In this document: in pieces, positions 1 through 13,457 of the stretch
How positions within the stretch are numbered: the first letter of the stretch is position 1
How the letters are laid out: each line of letters begins with the position of its first letter
NCBI GenBank assembly: GCA_951799445.1
Contig: OX637293.1
Location: 16,182,001-16,246,000 of the forward strand
Source of the DNA: Pseudisothecium myosuroides
Taxonomy: Eukaryota; Streptophyta; Bryopsida; Hypnales; Lembophyllaceae
Direction: 5' to 3'
DNA length: 64,000 bases
The notes under the pieces: generated by a model
What the model saw: the letters and a program-made list of their open reading frames with translations, nothing else
Told to the model about the DNA's origin: nothing
Databases searched by the model: none
Translations under genes and position numbers: made by a program

Positions 1-270
1 CATTTATCTTTAAAGGAAAATTTATTGAAAAATATTTCAAGAAGTTTAACCTCCCCAAAATTAATTACTCGTTCTCCAATGGGCACTTTATGAACCTCCT
101 ACTTTAGTATATTGTAAATCTTGATTTTGTAGTGTTGAGGGCTCTTGGAAATAGTGAGCCTTTAATACACTAGACCTTGGAGAAAAAATCATATTAGAAA
201 TTCATTTAAAAAGTAGTAGAGTAGATTTTGAGAAGCTTTAATTTGATTGGAATTCTGCATGTTATGTCCT

Positions 271-586
271 TTAACTATATATTTTTTTGGTGGCCTCAAT
301 TTTAGATTTGACATGTGAAAAGAGGATTGAAAGACTTCAAAATTACTTTCATAGTTATAACACCCTCATGAATAAATATTATAATCTTTCAATTCATAAG
401 TGATATTGTTTTTTTTTAAATTTTTTTATGTGATCTCTAACATGTCTAATTTGAATTTGTACAATTACGATTAATTTTTTTTTTATAAAGCTCATCAAAG
501 TGTTGTCTTTTTGTTCAATTTAGAGCAATTTCCAAGAAGCTCAAATAAGACCTTGGGCATTTAGAAGTTGTGCATTTAGGAGTTAA
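271..586. mobile_element. Short TTAA-bounded element, copy 1
   Basis: About 315 bp between two TTAA sites. Its sequence is matched in the opposite orientation by 63680-63978 at the other end of the window: both contain the block AAAAGAGGATTGAAAG, the block GTGATCTCTAA and the block TTTTTGTTCAATTTA, in the same order. One end (TTAACTATATATTTTTTTGG) matches the other copy's end (TTAACCTCATATTTTTTTGG). No protein is encoded. It is likely a miniature non-autonomous DNA element. Confidence 0.6.
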
Positions 587-1029
587 TAACAAGAGAATTC
601 TTTTATCTAATAAAAGTAGGATTCAACAATTCCATTCATTATGCCATTTTGTTATCTAGACACCCGCTATTGAAAGAGGTGGAGCAACATCTTCTCAATC
701 AATAATCAAAAACATTTTGTTCATGTAGGTGCTTGCATCCATCAGAGAATGAAAAGCAACCAATAGTATTTTTTATAATCCAATAAACTATCCATCGACA
801 CTGACACTCCTAATGAAGTTGCTTTTGTTTAAAGACAACTTCAATGGCAATGTCCATGCAAGTTGTAATTAATCTAGATTAGTGTGTCTTGTGCCGTTGT
901 CACAGTCAAAATAAAAGTACAAGTAATTTTCTAAGTTTTTAATTTATAAAGACTTTGAAATTTAATAACTTTTACACCGTAGGTCAAGAAGTCATGAAAC
1001 AAAGCCCATACACACCTTCTCGCAGAGGG

Positions 1030-1245
1030 CTTTCCAACGGTACCAAGGACGCGACCAGGGGATGCATAATCCAAGAGATCACACTGCAACAAACAAACAA
1101 AACAAAACAAAACAAACAACCTAACTTATGGTATGGATCCGACGGTACCAAAAACGCAACTAGGGGATGCACGATCCAAGAGATTTCACCGTAACAAATA
1201 AAACAAAACAAAATAAAACAAACAACCTAACTTAGGTATGGATTG
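1030..1245. repeat. Two-copy tandem repeat, about 108 bp unit
   Basis: The block running from ACGGTACCAAGGACGC through CCAAGAGATC, an (AAAAC)n tract and CAACCTAACTTA occurs twice in a row with moderate divergence. Reading frames here on both strands merely follow the duplicated sequence and look non-coding. Confidence 0.7.
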
Positions 1246-1339
1246 TACAATTAGGTTTCTAGCATGTCCAACATGCAATTTTGTAACTAATTCTTCAAAA
1301 CTTGCAAAATCACATAGACAAAGTACTCCCAACCATTAC

Positions 1340-2265
1340 TTAACCCCTAAAATTCTATGACTAAGTTTTCACTAAAAACGCTCAAAAATTGTTATTTTTA
1401 GTACAAGTACCAAATTTTTGAAAAAATAAATAAATTTGGCACATGTAACCATATGATCTTGTAGTATACTGACTTGAGAACATGTGGTAAAAATTTCAAA
1501 AATTTCCACCACGTGGAATGCAAGATATAAGTATTCAAATCCATTGAAATCATTTTTTTGGCCCACACAGCTGTACTTCACAAGCTCACTTTTCTATAAA
1601 AAAAAATGTCCTAAATGGTGGTGCTTCTTTGGATTCTTTTTCCTAGACAAGTTGTGTACATGCTTGAAAAATTTCACATCATTTGGAATTGTACAACATA
1701 TAGGAAAAAAATAGTAAGTAGAAAGAAGTAGGGAATGATTCAAATTGCAAAATTGTTAAGAATTTAGTTTTAGAATTGAAAAATGCCAATCCCAATAGTC
1801 AGAATGTTGTAATAAACAATCTACATCCTATGATTTTTTATTTTATTTTTTAAATATTGAAAATTGAACATGATAAAGAACTTCAAAGTTTATTTTAGAG
1901 TAGAGAATCTACAACTGCTTGCAAACAAAAACTCATAACTTTTGACTCATTGATTGAAATGGAATGATTCAAAGCTTTCCACGTATATATAACTCTAGAA
2001 AATCAATTTCAAATTTTTGTTTTTGAAAAAAATGATTTCTTTTTATCTGCCCGGACTGCCTAGCCAAGGAAAAAAGTACTCCGCAACATATTTGGCCATA
2101 ACTTTTGACTCATATTTCCAAATGTCATGAAATTTAGTTCACATGAAAGATATTCCTTGTCCCCACCTTCTATTAAAATTTCAGCTTATGAAAATCTCTA
2201 GCCACATGTACATGCCCAAAATTTCTACGTTGCCAAAAAATGCATGCTGGTCCTTTAGGGGTTAA
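1340..2265. mobile_element. TTAACCCC element, full length (about 926 bp)
   Basis: Starts TTAACCCCTAAAATTC and ends GGTCCTTTAGGGGTTAA, so the ends are inverted (TTAACCCCTAAA) and lie on TTAA. The body is AT-rich and matches 44482-45398 almost along its length (shared blocks include GATCTTGTAGTA near the left end and GATATTCCTTGTCCCCACC near the right end). A shorter inverted relative lies at 45633-46258. There is no open frame of transposase size, so it is non-autonomous. Confidence 0.75.
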
Positions 2266-3091
2266 ATTACCTTGTCTTGTGTTCCATGAGCATATCAATG
2301 CAAGGACAAGGGGCTTCTACCCCACCACACCACCACTGCAATGAAGATATACTGATAAAAATTTGCAGTGGTTACGGTTGATCTTGAAGGATACATCATC
2401 AACTGGAAATGTAAAGCAAAAAGCATGTGCTGTTTCTCTGAGACAGTCGAATCAATGCGTCACTGAATCCCAAGGTGGTATCACACTTGTATCAGAACAG
2501 CTACATTAGAAGAGATAGAGTACTATCCACCCAAAAAGCCAAAAAAATAAAATTTTAAGAGAGGAAACGCTGCTAAAAAAGCACATTCCATCAATTAACC
2601 CTGTGCTCATTGTCATCAATCATTCACGGAAGGTAAAAAACAAGGAGAGCTAGGACGCAAGTTAAACGACTATACAATAAATCCAACCTAAATCTGTGTC
2701 AGATTTTAGTCATGCTAACTGCCACGCTATTCTCAGGCATCAAGCTGCACAGCACTCCATTCCTGAGAATTAGCAATGTGAGCAATGAACTCAACCTTAA
2801 GGGCCATATAATATCTTCCAAATTGGTATCAAGCGGGACAAAACCAATTAAACAGAGGTGAGCAACGACAATGCGCTAGATTAAATATGAGGTGGAGTAG
2901 TGTGAAACTCAGAGATATGTCCAACTTCAAAATGTAGTAAGATGGGGAAAAAACAGTGACAACCAGGAAGAGGAGAATCCTCCAATATCACCACCATGAG
3001 TACTAGTGCCAGCCTATCAAAACTTTCAATTTAATTTACTTACATCAAAATGCTCAAACTTGAATTAACTAGTCACCCACAGCATGGACCC
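2266..3091. other. Gene-free stretch downstream of the USP gene
   Basis: Lies between the TTAACCCC element and the stop codon of the minus-strand ubiquitin protease gene. The part next to 3091 probably contains its 3' untranslated region and polyadenylation site. No coding sequence, RNA gene or clear repeat was recognised. Confidence 0.5.
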
Positions 3092-6000
3092 TCAATTGAG
3101 AGCTATGGGTCGCTGATGAGATCCAGATTGGAAGTTGGTGCTATCAGATCGTTCCTTAGTCCGCAGCTCTCCTTTACGACCATCTGATACTCCTTCCATA
3201 TCATACCTGCCTTGAGATAAGCTATCAAAGTTTGCAGCCTTGAAATCCACCAAATTCTCTACTTCCATCTCCGCTTCGCGACTACCGCGTTCATTCAACA
3301 CAAGGCCGCCTTCTTCCTCAACAACAAGCACGGTGGATGCAGCAGCTACAGCGCTCTCCAGATTCCTAAAGCCTTCAGGAGGAGCTGTGACTTTGGGTAA
3401 ACTACTGCCGAGTAAGAACTGAACCTCCGTAGCATTGGCAACAACACTTCCCCAATCTCCAGGTGAATGGGACCAGCAGCCAACACAGTGAGAGTTGCCT
3501 GCATGTGGAAAAATTGCTCTCATTCAAGAGCGCCAGAACTACTATAGGTTCATTGAACTGGTATTTTATACATCCGTGTGCATTATCTCGAAATGACCTT
3601 GTGTGCTTAACACAGTTTTGGCCAGTATAAGATGGTCTGTGATGCACCCTTCATAGTATTCAAAACTTAACCTTATCACAAAGGCAAAGGGCTTATGCAA
3701 GTCCGTTGCAACTGTTGTGCTGTCAACTTCTACCTCTGGAAATCTTACCTGCATCCTGTTCAGAAATTTCCATATCGCTTTCATGCATAATATCACCACT
3801 TGATACATCGTCAACCATTGATCGATCAGGTCCAGCAGCACCAGGCTGACTATCTGCGCTGCCTTCAGCAGAAACGCGCTCAAAAACTCTTTGTTGTTGT
3901 TCTGACACAGGGGGCTCGGTCACCATCGGTTCATTTGATACCTCCCTAAAGTCTGTGGCTTCCGCACTCTGATTCTCAGCGGTTGGCACATTGACTGCTG
4001 CAGCAGAACCATTGCTGAAGGCTGAAAGAGGAGGAACAAATCCACTCTGGACTGCATGAGCACTCAATGACTCCACTAGGCTTGGAAGACCCCCCATAAG
4101 CAGCCTTGTTCCCCGGAACCCTTCTTCCGTTTCCACACGTCCAGTCCTCTCAGTTGGTAATTCCTCTGCACACGCAGACGCACGTATGACTACGTAGGAA
4201 CACAGAAACTGAAGTACACTAGCTATCAAACTACTTTCAACAAGAAAAAACATGGGTGAGAAAAACTCAGCCCCCAAATAAGAGACATCATAACGAGATA
4301 CGAGAATCTCATACCTGTAATATCACGGTTCTCATGTTGCCCAGTATCCATAACCCATAAATTGGCGCCTGGTAGAATATTCAATTCGGCTAAAGTGACA
4401 TTTTCATCCAGCAGTTCATCCTTGCCAAGATGCAACTTCTGATTTTCCTTCACAATCTACACGCCCGGGTGTGCAAATATTGCATGTTAGCAGCTAAAAT
4501 CTCAGCAACTTGAATTCTACAGTTTAAATAGAAACTCAGATTACTTTCGTGGCCTAAGAGATAAATCGAGTACGGTACGTGACTTGAATAACTCCAATAA
4601 TTAAACCCCAGAGGACTAACAGGCCCAAATTTTCGTTAATTATTGGGCCTCGTACTTTTCTACCCGTTTTGAGTAGGGCATACTGAGGCTTCTATTGCCC
4701 AGTTTTCGTTACTTTTAAACCAAGACATGTAACGCTCTTCACTTATTCTAATGATATAAAATTTGACCTTCTTTGGATTTTAATTGTCATAATACGATCG
4801 ATCTAATTGATCAATTTTGACAAATAAATCTTTGGTCCTTCGGGGATATGAAACTATAGCAATCAATACCAAAAGCTCCCCAAAATCATACGTTCCATTT
4901 GAAAATATCCAGCAAGCCCTAATACGCTCTTTCCAGATTGACAGTTTACGACTCTAAGAGTGCAAATGAGAAGAATCCTACCTCAAGGGCTTCCCATATT
5001 TGCAGCTTCAACTGAAAAATAGTTGTATCCCCAGAAACATTTAACTGAATGCGACCGCCAGAAGTAGCCGATGCTCGCCTTGCTCGCTTGGACGTGCGCC
5101 GCTCAGCCTCGGTTCCAGAGGAGGTTACAAGCAGCGAAGGTGGGGGTTCCTTGCCCCTCACCAAAGTCACTGAAATTTCTCGGTTTGTGTAGTTCAGCTT
5201 AGTAAGAAATTCATTAGTCTCCCGCTCTTCTATACATTCTCTACATACCTGCAGACCACATCAACATTTGAGGTCCAGTGACTTCTCTAACAAAGTCACA
5301 AATCCACAGAGAAAATACCCAGAGAGGCAAGTATCCTGAGCAACTGGAAAACCTGCATAGACTACCAAGTTTCAAGCATCAATAATATAATTCCACAAAG
5401 CGAGGCATTTCTTAAACCTCTGCCTAACTACACCCCCCTCAACATCCATACATGTTTGAGAATAAACAGTGCTCACAAATAAAGACCACCCATGTCTCAG
5501 GACAGCCATCACTTAAATAGAATGGATACAAACGAACACAAAACAAATACCATGTGAATGCACCACTAAGATCATGACTGAAGGAAAGGATCCAGTAGAG
5601 AACTTACACCAGGTGTAGTCCGCAAAATAGGAGCATTCTCGTTTCTGTTATCATCATCTGAAACGTTAATTATTTCTGGCTTTCTTCCATTGCAAGCGTC
5701 TACCAGATTTGTTTCCTCAAAATGGGGTGCTATCCCTTCTCCTTCAAAGGTATTATTTCCCTTGCCGATATCTGTACCGAGGTTGCCTGGCTCAACTTCA
5801 GCACGAATTCCCTTAGCTGGATTCATGTCCCACTGTTGGCATAAGTTGTGCCAGTCATCTTCGGGTATAACTGTAAAAACATCATCCTGCAGGCCAAAAT
5901 GGAAAGTATCTTTAGACTTTGCAAAGAAGAATATTCTCATGGTAAATAACACTTGCCAAAAAAATGCAAAAAATATAAAAAGAGTAAAAGCTCAGAAAAA

Positions 6001-9000
6001 ACTTACACTACTTATCTGTTGCACAATCTCACCACGTCGTCCTCTTGATAGGGAAGGAGGCATAAACAGCATTCCTTCATGCTGGTTAAACAAAAACAGA
6101 AATGTACATCAAGACCATAACAATCTATACATAGGTTGCGGAAGAGCATGGAGTCTCCATATTATTAAGAATCAAATTAATGATTCTCCCTTCAGTGCTA
6201 AATTGTAAATTTTCTACACACCCAAGTATAAAATAATAAGGCAAAAGCTTCCTCACTTTAAATGTATCTTGCTCTCACGTAGGTCTAGATCTAAATCTAG
6301 CCTTACGTAAGGTGCATCTTCGTTGATCAGATGCCTTTTTAAAGCTTCCAAAGCTAATTATGACAGCCATCAGAAATTGACAAGAATAGCACCTAATGAC
6401 ACTACGACTTTTGATTGCAAAAAGGCCTCACATCAGGAAAAGGCACTTACCTTCTGACAAAGAAGAGAGAGAATAAAACCTTCAAGCCCAACTGGTTCAT
6501 CAACTGCAAGTACGTTCTTGCCAGCCGCACCGAGGTAAGCACGCCACTTAGCGAGCCAAACCGTAGGAACCAAATAATATATACAACCGGGATAAATCAC
6601 CGTCAATTTGCCACCATAAAGAGCTTCGTGTTTCGCTCGCTGTTCAATTTTGGTGGCCCTGAAAGGTAACACTTATATAAGCAACTTGTACACAGTTAAG
6701 GGACTCCACTAGGCCGTAGAAAATCATTTGCATTGGGGACAACATACTTATACCCATATAATGAAAAAATGCTATCCTTGCTGGCATCCTAAAACGCAAC
6801 AAAACTTCAGGATAAATATGCACCTCAAACCCTCCTTCTTGGTAGCCGCCTTGTTTATTTCTAATTCACATTGAGAGCAAGTATCTTGATCCCCTGAGAA
6901 GGCTTGATGCCCCAGCCCCTTGGAATTTTCAACCCGTTCTGCATTATGCACAAGATATTCCCAAACAATTTGTGGCACTCGCTGCCTTCTTGCCCCTGCC
7001 ACGGCTTGTTCCGGCAACAGCCCTCCATGAGGACACCGCAACGCAGCTGTTGGTCCTGCATCAGCATCTGAAGGAGCATCTGCAACTTTCCGCCGTACCC
7101 ATTGTTGCAACCTGGAGCAATCAAACAGAAGATCAACAACAAAGTTAAAGGATTCCTAACACTGCCAAGCCACATATGACTATTCAAATTATGTCTCAGT
7201 TGCGACATTAAAAAAGCATATTAAAAGGGAAAGGTTGAAACAAACCAAGTTCTAGACACAAAGTATGTCTTGTCCTCAAGGCCGCGACCATTTAAAACAT
7301 CTTCTATGACCTCCCGCATGTACATTCTTTGATCACGATAAGTATCTGCAGAAGCAGCTGCTCTGGCATCCTCAAAAATACAGTCAGAGCAATAGTCGTC
7401 TCCAGATATCGCTGGCCCTCCTTTGTACTGCGCTCATCGCAAACACAAATATTAAGTTAACAAGAGAAATGTCTACGAGAGAAGTTATGCATAAGATACC
7501 ATCTTGTACAAAGCAAAAGAGACTACATGCAAAACACATCAAAAAGTTCTTAAGAATTTATAAGATCTGCAAACGAGTGATTTAAAAATTCGACTAAGGA
7601 TAAAAGTTTATTCAGATGGAACGATCTAAAATGAACACTGCAAATCGAACGCTAGTATTTGGAATGTACAATAATTTTCTAGACGGCGATCGAAAAAAGC
7701 ACTCACCAGAGCTTCCAGCTGCTTCCAAGCTTTCGCAGAAACGCGTTTCATTATCGGCAAACTTTTAGGGGTCACTTTCTGATGTAGACAGAGCAAAGCT
7801 TTGTTATCAATAGGAGCCCTGCATTGCAGATTCTCCAAAGTCAGACTCTCATTGTGTAAATCCCCAGAATAGGAAATGATTCCAGACGCCTGGAGAAACA
7901 GTATAATTGATCCGCACAATCGTTGAACAATCTCTACACGAAAAGATCTACATCATCAATGCAAACATTGCTTGAACCCCTTAACTCAAAGTTTCAAGAT
8001 TGGAAAGAGAAATTGCAAAGGTTCCGGGTGAAATCTCACGGAGGTGTCAAACTGTCGGCCCATGATCGCAGCCACTCTGTTGAAATCCAGACGAAGGGCT
8101 CTTCAAGTGATTTAGCAGGCGCTTGAGCCAAGATACACCGCACTTCTTCCTTACGCTCTGCAATCCTTGTCAGCTCTTCCTCGCGTCGACGTGTGTATTC
8201 CCAACACATGGCTTCAAAGTCGTTGTTCATCTGCTCAATTTCCAAACGAAGCTGCTCTGGTAGACCAGCAATGTCATCAATCCTTCGCTCCCTCTCAACC
8301 TCCATTGGCACAGGGTCCTCAATAGCAACAAATCCTGGCTTGCCACTCTCAACTTCGGCTCTGCTGATGTACATCAACATATAAGCATCTGCTGAAGTCA
8401 ACATCTCAGATTCCGACTGTGGCCTAGTCGAAGGATCCGCTGAACTCGATGACGCTTCGCCCACGACCCCCTGGAGAGATTGATCCTTGGCACCAACATC
8501 TGCGTACATATTGAGTAGCGCAGTCTGCAACACATTAGCAGCCTCAAACTTCAAGATGTGGACCCTCCCCTTCTTAGTCAGCGTCCAGAACAATGAGACT
8601 TGAGACGTGAGAGAATTAAGAGAATAAATGAAAACGAAAGGGATTTTCAGGAAGTGCGAACCTTCCTGTGTAACATCTTTAGAAGGTGTGGCTTGAGACA
8701 TGATTTCTCCAAGAGGATGAAATCCCAGGCTAGTTACTTGTTCGTCGTCAAACTGCCACCATTCTCCAGTGCGGTCATCTTTGATATGTGCAACATAATG
8801 CCCACTATTGGCCATGCTTCCTTTGTGAACGAGTATGGCAGACAAGTCATAGACAGCGACGCTTTCATTCTCGCCATATGAACTTAGGCGAGGACCCATA
8901 TCAATCGTCCTCGGAAAGCTAAACTTAGAAGTCACCTTCTTCTTCGTCGACGTCTGCAAACCGCATGATCATTATGAATTTACGACATGTGACTGCAACG

Positions 9001-11610
9001 GTGATATTTGATCACTGTACTAGACAAACCAAAAAATGATGTCCAAACATACTTTCATGTCTCTCATTGAAGGTCTAAATCCCCAGAACGCTGTTAGTCA
9101 AAAAGGAAGTACGAACAAAACATGTCAAAATCTTACCTTCATGTTGAAAACGAAACGCTTGAGCTGAAAATTCAATACAGGTGGCAATGAGCGCAGCTTA
9201 GTACAATGAGTAGCATCTACACGCATTTGACAGCTCTCACACATCCATTGATTGTCACCCTGCAATATTTCCTCGCTTAGATAATCATTCAGACTCTCGT
9301 CCAAGCTGGTGAAGCCTTTGACGTTCAGTTCCAGCTCATAGAAATCCACCGCCTGCTTGGAAAGATCCGACTCTTGTCCGCACTTGGAACACCTTCATGT
9401 AAAACACCCGGAACCAACCCTCAGAGTTACTGTGATGTATTTCAATCAATCAAAATGAACCCCCAAAACAAGGGTGTAGAATCAATACAAACCATTAAAA
9501 CCATGGTAAGTGCCACTTCGAGAAAATATACTAGGTCTCTCCTTTCCAGGTTCTCAAATTTCCATATCAGGGACGGACATATATGTGATCCAACGCAGCG
9601 CTAATTCAAAATCTCTCAAGAAAGACTTCGGACCAGCAGTTCAATCAGGGCCAATTGTGTAATATATGTAATGTATGGACCTCAATATATGTAATGGCTA
9701 TCTACCATTAGAATGACACGATATTTTCGCAGCCTGAATGAGACGCTCACCTGATCACATATGAATAAGTTCCTCGGAAAACATTTTGTACAACATTCCG
9801 AGCCCGCTTATTCTGAGACATCCCAAGCACCCTCTCAAGCAGAGACAGCAATAGCTTCATGAACTCTTGACCATCCTGCTGGACGGCATTATCAAGTTCG
9901 AGAGTGCTTGCAAATGGAGCAGAGTCCACTGCAATCCTCTTCCCAGAATGGAGCTGGGCAAACAGCAAGCCAAGCTGGTAAAGCACTGGATGAGATCTCA
10001 CCAATTCCATCTCTGCTGCAAAAACACCTGTCCTAAATGCTCTGTTCACAACACACTAACATCAGCTCACATTTTCGCCAAAGACCATTGCAGAAAGGTT
10101 TCAAAAACGATGAGGTAGAGGACACTAAAACCGCTTTCCCGTCTCAAATACCAGCCCAGTTACCAATAGCAACTCATCTATTCATACACTCGGTTGGTCT
10201 TGGAGTAAACCTAACTAGCTAAATATCTATGAAAATAGAAATGGGGTCGTCTACTATCTTTTATAGTGATCTACAACTTTGAATTGCATGAGAAATTCAA
10301 AAACAATGAGAATTCGATATCAACGGATTCGGCTCTTGAATCCAAAGTGATCATTTATAGCTCTACAATGATCTCCCCCCAAACACTCTTACAATGCTTA
10401 AAGATGACGCAAATAGTATCCTCTACATTCATACCAAGAACACAACCATTCAAACGAAAACACAACACAAGATTGAAACCCAAGACTGATAATCCGCGGA
10501 ATACCTGGTCATATAAAGGCATTGCAGAACACTATTCACATAGCATGTGGCTCCAAGGTTGGTAAGCCCCGAGGGGGAGTCTTGAGACAACCGCAATGCC
10601 TCGCCCGGGTCAGGTCCAAGCTCCGTTACGGTGTCGGCCACCTTTTGCCACAATCCTTGCTTCCGGACACCATTCGGTGGCGGAACAAGGCAACAAAAGC
10701 AGTTGGGGTTGTCCTTGGAATTGGCCCGACATCCCTGACACAGCGTCTTGTTGATGTGGTAAAGCTGCACCACATCATCTTTCGTGATGTTGTGACTGGC
10801 ATGGATTCGTCTACACAATCCATTTCCAAAAACGATATTAACAGTAAATTCGACGACGACAAACGAAACCCCCAAAGTCCCCGAGTTCTCATCTCAGAAG
10901 GTGGAGTGCTGCTCAGGAACGAACGCACCCAGAGCGTACATTTCAGGAGACGGATTAAACTAAGCAGCACTCGTCCCTGTAAAAACACCAGTCGACCTAA
11001 TTCGAGAGTTCGCTTCTGCTCCAATTCATCTACCAATGTTTAATTTCACTGATGATCGCATTGGAAATCACAAATACAAGACAGTTGACACGAAACGCTC
11101 AAAATCAGCTCAAAATGGGACTCCTGATTGTAAGCCTCACGTCCAGCGGAGCCGAACGACAGAACCCTAAGTTGCTCTCCGGAGACTTCCAGCTCCTTCG
11201 TCAATTCCACATGCCCTCATTGCGATTCGAAAAAGACAACCAATCCCACGGCGAAAATGATCACACCGTCGCAACTACAAGCCCCTCGATCATACCCAGT
11301 CGTTACTACAGGAAACCCCAGTTTGGCTGGATTTTGCAAAAGAGAGCGATCATCCAAAAAAAGCAAAACAATCCAGCTTCAAACCAAAAACCTAAGAAAT
11401 AATCCTCCATCGCAATGATTCCCTAATCCAACCGTTTAAACGCCAACAATTAATCAAAAACAACAACAAACCGAAAAAGAAGAAAAAAGAAAAACCGAGG
11501 CAGGAGAATTTCCCGAGTGCATTGATTGCATACCCCTGAATGGCGGCATGCTGGTTCGTGGTCGTATTCTTCCGGCTTCGAACCAATCGACTCATGTCTA
11601 CACGACCCAT
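3092..11610 (-). CDS. UBP26: Ubiquitin-specific protease, UBP26/USP48 type
   Basis: Cysteine protease removing ubiquitin. The Arabidopsis relative acts on histone H2B in the nucleus. Sixteen exons, all in phase: 11534-11610, 10505-10810, 9751-10041, 9137-9392, 8662-8953, 8040-8499, 7707-7818, 7246-7427, 6824-7111, 6451-6658, 6007-6081, 5608-5886, 4982-5248, 4315-4456, 3749-4165, 3092-3498; about 1352 residues. Visible parts in order: a basic start ([10 protein letters not shown]), Cys box [13 protein letters not shown] (Cys near 114), zinc-type CSKCG and CESC pairs, His box [11 protein letters not shown] (His near 362), FDDEQV, three DUSP-like blocks ([44 protein letters not shown]), and a ubiquitin-like domain near 1005-1078. 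The start could be 11595 (MSRL, which aligns with the family start) rather than 11610. The C-terminal tail after EEGFRGT is roughly 200 residues longer than I know from Arabidopsis (about 1070 aa). The identification is secure by colinearity along the whole protein. Confidence 0.93.
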
Positions 11611-12481
11611 TCAAATCCCATTCAGTTGATCTTCCGGATAACCAAACCTCTTCCTCCGTCTCCGTCTCCTCGCCCACAATGCTCTCTCCGATTCTCTCAC
11701 CTCCCAGTCACGTATGCCCCAATCCCTAGACTCGTCAGCTGCTACTACAAACTCCCTCCAAAACCTAAAAGACCTCTGTCCCAAGGGCGATCCACCAATT
11801 GCTCCACCACCGCCAACAAATTGCTCCTCCCGAGGTTCTTCCAGCGCGCGATCAGTGATTTGGCGACGATGCAGAAACCGTGCCAGGCATCTTTCGAGTC
11901 CCGACGAGGCTTCCGAGGGATGACGCGAGGGGAGATTGTGGAAGGCTTCCAATGTTGTGGTGGTGCCAGAGAGTGGATTCGGAACGGAATTGCGTGAGAA
12001 ATGGTGCGAATTGTGACGAGGTTTCCAGCGGAAGAGTCAGAAGGGGACTGCTTCGCTATGGCTATGGCAATGGCGAATTGGAGCACCGAATGGCGATGGC
12101 GATGGCGATGACCTTGGAGGAAGAGGAAGAGCGAGCTTCTTCAAAGTTGTTACCGGCAGGGGGGAGAGGGGCTTCCCTTGTTGTCCCTTGCTGCCGGGTT
12201 CTGTTGGTACCCGGTTGGCCTCATCCAATTTCTCCCGGGCAATTGGAATCCGGGCATGAGCTGACTCGGCCGGTTGTGGAAGGGTCCGGGTACTGGTGGA
12301 CAACGGTACCATCATTACCAAAGGGTGGCGGACTTCATGGGGGGGATTTATTATTGTCAGAACTGGAAATTTTATGGCCCGGAGGCATTCTTTGAACCGG
12401 AAATGTCCGGTTCAAAAGGCCGGCAGAGAGATTATTTCCTGTAATCTCTTCCTTGATGGGAGAAATCCAAATAATCGGTGA
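11611..12481 (-). promoter_or_regulatory. GC-rich upstream and 5' UTR region of UBP26
   Basis: Base composition rises sharply above the AT-rich surroundings and both strands show overlapping open frames, as expected in a GC-rich promoter/5' UTR. It contains a short GGCGAT-type simple repeat near 12088-12110. None of the frames resembles a known protein. No TATA box is assigned with confidence. The region ends at a TTAACCCC element. Confidence 0.4.
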
Positions 12482-13457
12482 TTAACCCCTCACCACCCAA
12501 GGCTGTTTTGGGTTCAAAAACATCACTGCTTTTGAAGTGATATAGATCTAAATGTCACTAAGCTATAGAGATCTTAACCGTACAATCTTGTAGTGTACAT
12601 GTTGTAAATGATGTGTATCAAATTTGAAGTCATTTGACCGGATAGATTGCGAGATTATAATGTTTTAGTGTTGAAAAAGGATGCTGAAATTTTCCTAAAA
12701 ATACATTTAGAGGCGAAATTTGATTTCGAAACCTAATCAAATGAAAAAACTTTCAACTATAAAGTGATTCAAAACCAGCATACAAGCACATTGATGAAAA
12801 AAATATCATTCAATTGATTCAATGTGCTTGCAAAATAGCTTGCAAATGTCAAAAAATAGGCAAGAAAAGTTGCAAAAAACACAGATGAGGCTACACCTCC
12901 TTCTACTAAAATGCTTCTCAGTCATTCATAACTTCTTGGATTGATATGAAATTTTAGCCACACAAACTAGAATAATATGCACAACTTTCTCAAAAAAATT
13001 ATTGGAAACGGACACTATATGAAGAAGATACAAGCCGCCGAAGTTCATTGTAGTCCAAGAATGCTGGAATTTTGAATTTCGAATTGCTCCCAAACATTCA
13101 AAACAACTTGGATTGACATGAAAATTTTACCACAATAACTAGACTTCAAGGGGAATATAACCCAACAAATTTTATTGAAATCAAACAACGGATGAAGGAG
13201 ATACAAGCCCCCAAAGTTGCAGCCATGAATTGCACTTTGGTGAATCAAATTGAACCTGTGAACTTCGATTGGCTTCCAAAAAATCATTACCTCTTGGATT
13301 GATCTGAAAATTTTACCACACAAACTAGAAGAGAAGGCGCAAATTTCTCAACAAGTTTTATTGAATTTGGACATTGGATGCAAAAGTTACAATACTTTGA
13401 ATTGGACTTGAAATTGTGTGAAGACACTTTTGGGCCCCTTGGGCGGTGAGGGGTTAA
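12482..13457. mobile_element. TTAACCCC element, subfamily with CACC ends (about 976 bp)
   Basis: Begins TTAACCCCTCACCACCCAAG and ends CTTGGGCGGTGAGGGGTTAA, an inverted terminal repeat of about 20 bp with one mismatch, on TTAA at both sides. Inside are three diverged tandem blocks of about 140-150 bp, each with ACTTGGATTGA-type, ACCACACAAACTAGA-type and GATACAAGCC-type motifs. There is no transposase. The first bases are shared with the elements at 1340 and 44482, but the interior is unrelated. Confidence 0.75.

Noticed and set aside
5690..6208. 172-residue plus-strand frame.
   Set aside because: It is antisense to exons 11 and 12 of the ubiquitin protease, whose protein matches the family in that strand.
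8499..8662. Continuous reading of the ubiquitin protease frame through 8500-8661 without an intron.
   Set aside because: The frame happens to stay open, but the extra residues (about 54) do not fit the family. Good splice sites (GAAG/GTTCGC and GCAG/ATGTTG) remove them and keep phase. RNA data could overturn this.
10522..11043. 173-residue plus-strand frame.
   Set aside because: Antisense shadow of exon 2 and intron 1 of the ubiquitin protease.
11548..12395. Several 100-170-residue frames on both strands upstream of the ubiquitin protease.
   Set aside because: GC-rich promoter or 5' UTR DNA generates long frames by composition alone. None resembles a protein, and the gene's first exon (11534-11610) lies within the region on the minus strand.
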